DNA of 13,565 nt. It comes from CAIOZW01 sp049317725 (GTDB lineage Bacteria; Acidobacteriota; Blastocatellia; RBC074). The stretch is taken from positions 1-13,565 of the forward strand of contig JBMOHS010000110.1 in NCBI GenBank assembly GCA_049317725.1, in the 5' to 3' direction. Shown here one piece after another: positions 8,143-13,565 of this stretch. The translations under genes and the position numbers were made by a program. Under the pieces are notes generated by a model. It had not been told where the DNA came from. It did not search any database and saw nothing but the letters and a program-made list of their open reading frames with translations. Positions within the stretch are counted from its first letter, which is position 1. The number at the start of each line of letters is the position of its first letter.

Positions 8143-8171
8143 ATCTTACGTTTCCCCGCTCATTCTGGCAA
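8143..8171 (-). promoter_or_regulatory. Sigma70-like promoter for accD
   Basis: On the minus strand TTGCCA (8166-8171) and TAAGAT (8143-8148) are separated by exactly 17 bases. The -35 matches TTGACA at five of six positions and the -10 matches TATAAT at four. It straddles the end of the upstream PLP-enzyme gene and would start a transcript near 8136, giving a leader of about 100 bases for accD and the cyclase gene. Confidence 0.45.
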
Positions 8172-9152
8172 GCGGTCGCTCTGGAGCCAAGTGGCCAGTC
8201 TCGTCAGGTCCACATTCCCTCCGGAGAGGATGACTCCGACCCGCCGCCCTTGCCCCAAGATCTTGCCATGCCGGATCGCTGCCGCGCCGGCGGCCCCGGA
8301 GGGCTCGACCAGGATCTTCATCCGCTCCAGCATGAATCGCATCGTCTCGATCAGCTCTTCGTCCCGCACCAACAGGATGCCGGCGGCGAGCGTGCGGACG
8401 ATCGGAAAGGTCTTCTTCCCGGGGGTATTGACCGCCAGCCCGTCGGCGATCGTTTGGGGAACCGGGATTTCGACGCGCTCCCCCTTTTGAAAGGAGAGGA
8501 AGGTGTCGTTTCCGGCCTCTGGCTCAACGCCGTAGACGCGCAGGGTTGGGCAAAGATGGCGGGCGGCGACCGCACAGCCGGCGAGCAGCCCTCCCCCGCT
8601 GGTGCAGACCAGCAGATCGTCGAGATCCGGGACCTCCCGCAAGAGTTCAAGCGCGGTCGTGCCCGCTCCGGCCATGACCTGCGCGTCATCGTAGGGCGGA
8701 ACCAACGTCAGGCCGCGCTCCTCAGAGAGCCGCTCTCCGATTGCGACGCGGTCTTCGCGATAGCGATCGTAGAAGACCACCTCTCCCCCGTACCCTCTCG
8801 TCGCCGCGACCTTGATCGCCGGCGCGTCCGCCGGCATGACGATCACCGCCGGAATGCCGAAGAGGCCGGCGGCGAGGGCGATCGCCTGCGCGTGATTGCC
8901 TGAAGAGTAGGCGAGGACGCCTGCCTTCCGTTCTTCGTCTGAGAGGCTGGCCAGCTTGTTGTACGCCCCCCGGAACTTGAAGGCCCCGGCCCGTTGAAAG
9001 TTCTCCGCCTTGAAGAAGACCTCCCCCCCGATCGACTCATTGAATTGGCGCGACGTCAAGACGGGGGTCCGGTGGGCCACCCCTCGGAGCCGTGCTTCTG
9101 CCCGCTCAATGTCAGCCCACTCGATCGCCAGCTTTTCCTCGGTTTCTCGCAT
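8160..9152 (-). CDS. Threonine ammonia-lyase / serine racemase-type PLP enzyme
   Basis: This fold-type II PLP enzyme of 330 residues probably deaminates threonine (and serine) to 2-oxobutyrate and ammonia, or racemises serine. ATG 9152 has GGAGG five bases upstream. Motifs: Schiff-base Lys59 in GAFKFRGAYNKL (56-67), SSGNHAQA (83-90), the phosphate-binding GGGLLAG (186-192) and SGGN (310-313). EPEAGND (210-216) has the Glu...Asp spacing of the divalent-metal site of eukaryotic serine racemase. There is no C-terminal regulatory ACT domain, so it is the single-domain type like TdcB rather than isoleucine-inhibited IlvA. It follows the DUF1501 gene by 27 bases and precedes accD by 123. The sequence does not settle dehydratase versus racemase. 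Confidence 0.9.
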   Translation of the reverse strand: MRETEEKLAIEWADIERAEARLRGVAHRTPVLTSRQFNESIGGEVFFKAENFQRAGAFKFRGAYNKLASLSDEERKAGVLAYSSGNHAQAIALAAGLFGIPAVIVMPADAPAIKVAATRGYGGEVVFYDRYREDRVAIGERLSEERGLTLVPPYDDAQVMAGAGTTALELLREVPDLDDLLVCTSGGGLLAGCAVAARHLCPTLRVYGVEPEAGNDTFLSFQKGERVEIPVPQTIADGLAVNTPGKKTFPIVRTLAAGILLVRDEELIETMRFMLERMKILVEPSGAAGAAAIRHGKILGQGRRVGVILSGGNVDLTRLATWLQSDRLPE

Positions 9153-9179
9153 CGATCCCTCCAGGGTGTCTCGGGGCGG

Positions 9180-10586
9180 TCAAAAGAGTTCGGTGATGAC
9201 TCGCCCGTGGACCTCGGTCAATCGTTCTTCGCGTCCGAGGTGCAGGTAGCTGAGCATATCCTGGTCGAGCCCCAGTTGGTGCAGAATCGTCGTGTGGAGA
9301 TCACGCAGGTGGACCGGGTTCTCGATCGCCCGCAGCCCAATCTCGTCGGTCGCGCCGTAGACCTGCCCGCCGCGGATGCCTCCGCCGGCCATGACCATGG
9401 TGAAGCCAAGGCTGTTATGGTCGCGCCCCTTGCTCCCTTCCGACTCCGGTGAGCGCCCAAACTCGCCCCCGATCAGCACCAGCGTCGAATCGAGGAGACC
9501 ACGCCTCTTGAGGTCGGTCAACAGCGCGGCGATCGGCTGATCCGTCTGTGCCGCCATGCGCAGATGGTTCTCCTCGATGTCCGCGTGCGCGTCCCACTGG
9601 GTCAGCCCAGTTCCGCCGCCTGAGACCGGACAGACAAAGCGGACCCCCTTCTCGACCAGCCGGCGTGCGAGCAGGCAGCGCCGGCCGTAATCGTCGGTCG
9701 GGCTCTTGCCGATCCCATAAAGGTCGAGGGTCTCCTGCGTCTCCTTCGAGAGATCGAAGATCGCCGGGGCCTCCATCTGCATCTTGAAGGCGAGGTCGTA
9801 CGAGCTGACGCGGGCCGAGAGTTCGGTGTCCTCCGCACTAAGGTCGATCTGGTTGAGTCGCTTGATCAGGCCCAGCGTCTGCCGACGCTCTTCGAGTTGG
9901 ACCCCTGCCGGCAGATCGAGGTTGAGCACCGGCTGGTTCCCCGCCCGGAAGGCGGTCGGCTGGTAGACCGCCGGAAGGAAGCCATTGGCATACATCGGGG
10001 TCCCTCCTTCGAGGGCTCCCTTGGGATCGGGCAGCACCACATAGGCGGGCAGGGAGTCGGACTCGGTTCCAAGGCCATAGATGACCCACGAGCCCATGCT
10101 CGGGAAGCCCGGAATGACCCGCCCGGTGAAGAGCTGGTACTGGGCGGCGGAGTGGACGACCATGTCGGCTTGGCACGATCGGATGATCGCCAGATCATCG
10201 GCGCGCTCGCCCAGATGTGGAAAGAGGTCGGAGACCTCGAGACCGCTCTTCCCGTACCGTCGGAAGCTGCGCTTCGTGCCGAGCAGGCGCGCGTCCGGCT
10301 TGATGAACTGGTACTTGGCCTCACCAAAGGACTCCGGCCGCTTCTCCCCGTGCAGCTTGTTGAGAAGGGGCTTGGGATCGAAGGTCTCCATCTGGCTCGG
10401 CCCGCCACTCAGGTAGAGAAAGATGACCGACTTCGCCTTGGCCGGGTGGTGCGGGGGCTTCGGTGCCAGCGGATTGTACGTCTTCTCGCGTTCCAGCAGG
10501 GAACCAAGCGCCAGCATCCCAAAGCCGCCGAAAGAGTCGCGGAGAAATTCGCGACGATTGCGGGTGATTCGATAGTGTTCGGTCAT
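9180..10586 (-). CDS. DUF1501 protein with twin-arginine signal
   Basis: DUF1501 proteins have an alkaline-phosphatase/sulfatase-like fold and nearly always sit next to a PSCyt/PSD1 gene, as here; their substrate is unknown. ATG 10586 follows a GGAGAAGAGAG ribosome site and lies 19 bases after the PSD1 stop. The 468 residues begin with a twin-arginine signal (NRREFLRDSFGGFGMLALG, 10-28), so the folded protein is probably exported by Tat. Family blocks: FLYLSGGPSQMETFDPKP (56-73), ADMVVHSAAQYQLFTG (140-155), PDPKGALEGG (186-195), WDAHADIEENH (331-341), GGEFGRSP (373-380) and GRDHN (387-391). The Asp/His-rich blocks fit a metal site. It most likely works with the PSD1 protein at the cell surface or in the periplasm. 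Confidence 0.93.
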   Translation of the reverse strand: MTEHYRITRNRREFLRDSFGGFGMLALGSLLEREKTYNPLAPKPPHHPAKAKSVIFLYLSGGPSQMETFDPKPLLNKLHGEKRPESFGEAKYQFIKPDARLLGTKRSFRRYGKSGLEVSDLFPHLGERADDLAIIRSCQADMVVHSAAQYQLFTGRVIPGFPSMGSWVIYGLGTESDSLPAYVVLPDPKGALEGGTPMYANGFLPAVYQPTAFRAGNQPVLNLDLPAGVQLEERRQTLGLIKRLNQIDLSAEDTELSARVSSYDLAFKMQMEAPAIFDLSKETQETLDLYGIGKSPTDDYGRRCLLARRLVEKGVRFVCPVSGGGTGLTQWDAHADIEENHLRMAAQTDQPIAALLTDLKRRGLLDSTLVLIGGEFGRSPESEGSKGRDHNSLGFTMVMAGGGIRGGQVYGATDEIGLRAIENPVHLRDLHTTILHQLGLDQDMLSYLHLGREERLTEVHGRVITELF

Positions 10587-10605
10587 CACTCTCTTCTCCG
10601 ACCGT

Positions 10606-12630
10606 TCAGTTGATGTACAGAAAAGCGTTGAGGTTGAGCAAGGCCAGCGCGAACTCACGCCGCGGCTGGGTCTGGAGAAACTCGAGCGCTACTGCCATCT
10701 CCGCTGCCCGCGGTGGACGTCCAGCCACCAGTTTGTATCCCAGCTCGACTTGGCGACGGAGGTTCGATCCCGCCTGCCGCTCCAATCGTCGCGCAAGCGC
10801 CTCTGCTTGTGCATTGGCGAAGGCCCCATTGAGAAGCTCAAGCGCCTGCGGCGCGTGCGTGCTCGATTCGCGCCGGGCACAACTTGCCTGAAAGTCGGGC
10901 GCATCGAACGCTTCCATGAAGGGCAGTCGCAGGTTGCGCTTCGCGAAGAGGTAGACACTTCGCCGCTGGTACTCGGCTGGATCCTTGGCGGCGACCCATT
11001 GCGCGGGATTGTAGAGGAGCTGGGTCAGGCCCGCGTCGATCGGCACCATGACGCTGGGGCCGCCCGTGCGGAGGTTGAGCGTGCCGGAGACGGCCAAGAT
11101 CGCGTCTCGCAGCTGCTCCGCTTCAAGTCGCTGGCGACTGAAGTGGGAGTAGAACTTGTTCTCTGGATCCTTCTTCCGCAGCAGCTCGCGCGCCAACGGG
11201 TCGGCCGGCGGGGCCGAGGACTGCCGCCAACTGTTGCTGGTCAGAATCAGCCGGTGGAGTGGCTTCATCCGGAATTCGTTGGTGACATACTGATTCGCCA
11301 GCCAATCGAGCAGTTCTGGATGGCTCGGCCGGCTCCCCATCCGGCCAAAATCGTTCGGCGTCGCGACGATCCCCCGTCCAAAATGGTGGAGCCAGATCCG
11401 GTTGACCATGACCCGCGCGGTCAACGGGTTGTCGGGATCGACAATCCACTTCGCCAACTCCGCGCGAGGCGTCGCTGTCTCCGCAGGGATCTCTGGGGTC
11501 CCCTCCGGGAGCAGCACCCCGAGTGCCCGCATCCCAATTCGTGGCCCCTTCTTCTCGTACTCCCCCCGCACCAGCAGGTGCATCGGAGACCGCTTCTCGG
11601 GCAGGTTGCTGACCGTGTGGATCACTGGCAAGGGGGCCGGCAGGCGGCCCTTCAGCTCGGTCAATTGCCGCATCAGATCGCCCCGCTTGAAGTTGCTCTC
11701 CGCGTCCATCTTGTCGGCGAAGGGCTTGAGGGCGTCGTTGACCTGCTTGATCTCCTTCTCCAACGGCTCGACCTGCGCCTTCCACGCGGCCTGTTCAGCA
11801 GCCGTCGAGAGCGGATGCTCCCGTTCGAAGGCCGGGGCAAAGTAGGCCTGCATCCGGTAGTAGTCGCTCTGCCGGATCGGGTCGAACTTGTGGTTGTGAC
11901 AGCGTGCGCAGCCCAGGGTCACGCCCAGAAACGCCGCCCCGACGACATTGGTCATCTCTGTCAGCACCTCGTTGCGACTGCTCGCCACATCCTGGTTGCC
12001 GGCGTTCTTGCGCAGGGGCCCAAGTCGATTGAAGCCGGCCGCGACCAGCGCCTCCTCATCGGTCGGCCAGAGCTCGTCACCAGCCAACTGCTCGGTGATG
12101 AAGCGGTCGTAGGGTCGATCTTCATTGAAGACGCGGATGAGATAGTCGCGATAACGCCATGCGTCGTTGCGGTGGGTGTCGTACTCAAACCCGTCCGATT
12201 CCGCGTAACGAACGACATCCATCCAGTGCTGCGCCCATCGTTCGCCGTAACGTGGGCTCTCCAGCAGGCGGTCGACCAGCCGTGCCCAAGCGTCAGGGGA
12301 CCGGTCACGCCGGTAGGCCTCCAGCTCCTCTGGCGTCGGGGGCAGGCCGTGCAGATCGAAGTAGAGACGTCGGACCAGCGTCATCTCGTCGGCCGCCGGT
12401 GCCGGTCGCAACCCCTCCCGCTCCATCCGCGCGAGGACGAAGGCGTCGATCGGATTTCGGACCCAGCCACGATCCGCTGACGCACTCAACTCCGGCACCG
12501 CCGGAGCCCCGCGTTTGACATAGGCCCAGTGGCTCCGCTCCCGTGGCGTGTAACTCTCCAGCGGCGCCATGTCCGTGGTTACCCCCAGTGTCAGCAGCAC
12601 CACTCCAATCACTGTCATCTTCATGAGCAT
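10606..12630 (-). CDS. PSCyt2/PSD1 (DUF1549/DUF1553) surface protein with heme-c motif
   Basis: This is an exported protein of the Planctomycetes/Acidobacteria PSD1 type, function unknown. ATG 12630 is preferred since GGAG lies 9 bases upstream; ATG 12639, with AGGAG 12 bases away, would add three residues. The 674 residues start with a signal segment (MKMTVIGVVLLTLGV). PSCyt2 (DUF1549) spans about 55-265: NPIDAFVLARM, DLHGLPPTPEEL, ERWAQHWMDVVRYAESDGFEYD and, at its end, GCARCHNHKFDPI, a CXXCH heme-c site. A charged, possibly coiled region (about 275-330) follows. PSD1 (DUF1553) covers about 385-645: NPLTARVMVNRIWLHHFG, PNDFGRMGSRPSHPELLDWLA (in two parts), SNSWRQSS, NKFYSHFSRQRLEAEQLRDA. 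The N-terminal PSCyt1 cytochrome domain found in longer relatives is absent. It directly precedes the DUF1501 gene. Confidence 0.93.
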   Translation of the reverse strand: MLMKMTVIGVVLLTLGVTTDMAPLESYTPRERSHWAYVKRGAPAVPELSASADRGWVRNPIDAFVLARMEREGLRPAPAADEMTLVRRLYFDLHGLPPTPEELEAYRRDRSPDAWARLVDRLLESPRYGERWAQHWMDVVRYAESDGFEYDTHRNDAWRYRDYLIRVFNEDRPYDRFITEQLAGDELWPTDEEALVAAGFNRLGPLRKNAGNQDVASSRNEVLTEMTNVVGAAFLGVTLGCARCHNHKFDPIRQSDYYRMQAYFAPAFEREHPLSTAAEQAAWKAQVEPLEKEIKQVNDALKPFADKMDAESNFKRGDLMRQLTELKGRLPAPLPVIHTVSNLPEKRSPMHLLVRGEYEKKGPRIGMRALGVLLPEGTPEIPAETATPRAELAKWIVDPDNPLTARVMVNRIWLHHFGRGIVATPNDFGRMGSRPSHPELLDWLANQYVTNEFRMKPLHRLILTSNSWRQSSAPPADPLARELLRKKDPENKFYSHFSRQRLEAEQLRDAILAVSGTLNLRTGGPSVMVPIDAGLTQLLYNPAQWVAAKDPAEYQRRSVYLFAKRNLRLPFMEAFDAPDFQASCARRESSTHAPQALELLNGAFANAQAEALARRLERQAGSNLRRQVELGYKLVAGRPPRAAEMAVALEFLQTQPRREFALALLNLNAFLYIN

Positions 12631-12679
12631 CGCGACCATCTCCGTCCGCGTCTCCTGACGCCACTTGTCTGCCCCGCTG

Positions 12680-13264
12680 CTACTTCGGCGTGATCATGAT
12701 GTGCGCCCCAGGAGTGCCCGCATCCATCAACCAGGGCTCCCCGCGCTTCGGCTTCGAGGAGAGACCGAGCGACTCCGTCGTCGCGCCTGGAACATAGATC
12801 ACCCAGCGAACGACCCCGTCGACGACCGACCCGCTGGTCTCATCGTACGATTTCCCAGAGAGCACGTAGAGCATTCGCGGCGCCGCTGGCATCTTTAATC
12901 GCCCCTCGCGAATCTCTTTCCAACGATAACCCTCGTTGCGATCTGGGCCCTTGATTCCCTGGGCTTCCAGCTCGCGGCCCCGTGCCATGTAGGGCTCGAG
13001 CTCCCGATGGTAGCAGGCGGCGCTGAAAGCCCGGTCCCCGGGGCGATCCGCAAGGCAGATCATCTCGTTCTGGCCGGCCCGCAACTCCACTACCCGCCCC
13101 TTCTCGTCATAGCCCAGCACGCCTGCCCCTTCCCGGTACTCCGCCGGAAGGGCCAGCACCGCCGAGGCGATCTGCATCTCTCGGGACACTGGTACCTCCT
13201 GGGCCCAGGCTCCCCCTGCCACCAGCACGATCCAACACCATCCCATTCCCCATCGTCTCCCCAT
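12680..13264 (-). CDS. Secreted protein of unknown function
   Basis: ATG 13264 has an ideal ribosome site, AGGAGG 9 bases upstream, so the gene is real. The 194-residue product begins with a signal peptide (MGRRWGMGWCWIVLVAGGAWA, cleavage before Gln22). I cannot name the family. Notable points: ICLADRPGD (69-77) and ACYHRELEPYMARGRELEAQG (about 83-103) contain the only cysteines of the mature protein, Cys70 and Cys84, which could form a disulfide. The C-terminal half is beta-rich (MLYVLSG, WVIYVPGATTESLGLS, 131-169) and ends GEPWLMDAGTPGAHIMITPK. The dense invariant-looking blocks suggest a conserved domain. It is the first gene of the leftward run, about 49 bases before the PSD1 gene, so it may belong with that secreted pair. 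Confidence 0.8.
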   Translation of the reverse strand: MGRRWGMGWCWIVLVAGGAWAQEVPVSREMQIASAVLALPAEYREGAGVLGYDEKGRVVELRAGQNEMICLADRPGDRAFSAACYHRELEPYMARGRELEAQGIKGPDRNEGYRWKEIREGRLKMPAAPRMLYVLSGKSYDETSGSVVDGVVRWVIYVPGATTESLGLSSKPKRGEPWLMDAGTPGAHIMITPK

Positions 13265-13440
13265 CTTTCCGTCCCTCCTTTGCGTTCACTCGACGCGGCT
13301 CCGACCCCTCAGGACCCCATCGAGCCCCTCTTCCCAAGATGGTCGGTGAGTTTTTGTAAATAATTGCGATCGTACAGGTTATCGCTTGTTTCGCCAGATT
13401 TCTGCTGTGAAAACTTGGACCGAACCAGTGCGCGGGGATG

Positions 13441-13449
13441 ACTATACCA
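13441..13449 (-). promoter_or_regulatory. Extended -10 promoter candidate for the leftward run
   Basis: On the minus strand TGG-TATAGT fits an extended -10 element (TGn before a TATAAT-like box). No -35 is found at 17 bases; TTGGCA occurs only 12 bases upstream. A start near 13434 would leave a 170-base leader before ATG 13264. The rest of 13265-13440 holds an AT-richer island (about 13351-13368) and nothing else I can identify. Confidence 0.3.
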
Positions 13450-13468
13450 GAGAACTGCTGCCAAGGGT

Positions 13469-13565
13469 GAGGGGCGATGGGAGAGGGGCGAGGGGCGATG
13501 GGTGAGGGACGAGGGGTGAGGGGTGAGGGGCGAGGGGTGAGGGGCGAGGGACGAGGGGCGAGAGA
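13469..13565. repeat. G-rich heptanucleotide tandem array (GAGGGGY)n, open at the window edge
   Basis: From 13469 to 13559 there are thirteen consecutive seven-base units in perfect phase, followed by a partial unit at the edge. Consensus is GAGGGGY; variants are GATGGGA (13476), GATGGGT (13497) and GAGGGAC (13504, 13546). A related unit CAAGGGT precedes at 13462. The plus strand therefore carries a run of three or four G every seven bases, a pattern able to form G-quadruplexes. It resembles the short heptamer tandem repeats known from cyanobacteria in style, not in sequence. Seven is not a multiple of three and no coding use is evident. The full length is unknown since it leaves the window. 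Confidence 0.9.

Noticed and set aside
10750..12480. Long open frame on the plus strand opposite the PSD1 gene
   Set aside because: It is antisense to a clearly conserved PSCyt2/PSD1 protein, its translation is low-complexity and Arg/Pro/Gly-rich without motifs; a typical GC-rich shadow.
13469..13565. CRISPR array
   Set aside because: Units are seven bases long with no spacers; it is a simple tandem repeat.

Overview
The window is GC-rich, densely coded bacterial chromosome with short intergenic gaps and good Shine-Dalgarno sequences. The gene content suggests a free-living bacterium that builds up secreted proteins: a PSCyt2/PSD1 (DUF1549/DUF1553) protein paired with a DUF1501 protein, a secreted glutaminyl-cyclase-type M28 peptidase, a TonB-C-like secreted protein and a LIC_10091-like secreted protein. 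That combination is most typical of Acidobacteriota (Solibacter-like groups), with Planctomycetota or Verrucomicrobiota as alternatives. This is inference from gene families; no rRNA or other phylogenetic marker is present. I see no tRNA, rRNA, CRISPR array, transposase or phage gene.

Left half. A leftward gene cut by the window edge (LIC_10091-like secreted protein, 1-593) is divergent from a rightward run (878-5496): a ROK/polyphosphate-glucokinase-like kinase, 16S rRNA methyltransferase RsmI, a secreted protein with a TonB-C-like end, a Nudix hydrolase of the ADP-ribose pyrophosphatase type, a CPBP intramembrane protease, and a 73-residue protein whose start overlaps the protease stop. A perfect TATAAT box overlaps the rsmI stop, so a new transcript may begin there.

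Right half. From 13264 leftward to 5599 everything is on the minus strand: a secreted protein of unknown function, the PSCyt2/PSD1 protein, the DUF1501 protein, a threonine dehydratase/serine racemase-type PLP enzyme, AccD (acetyl-CoA carboxylase beta subunit), a secreted glutaminyl cyclase and a DUF4177-like small protein. The two runs converge at about 5497-5598. A sigma70-like promoter (TTGCCA, 17 bp, TAAGAT) lies in front of accD, so the leftward run is probably at least two transcription units.

Right edge. The last ~100 bases are a strictly phased, G-rich heptanucleotide tandem array (consensus GAGGGGY) that runs off the window. It is the clearest non-coding structure here. Other points worth a second look are an AccD zinc finger with C-X4-C in place of the usual C-X2-C, a Nudix box with Gln for one of its metal-binding Glu residues, the CPBP/73-residue coupled pair, and the unassigned secreted protein leading the PSD1/DUF1501 run. 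I did not find a convincing new multi-gene system; the region mostly looks like housekeeping plus secreted accessory genes.
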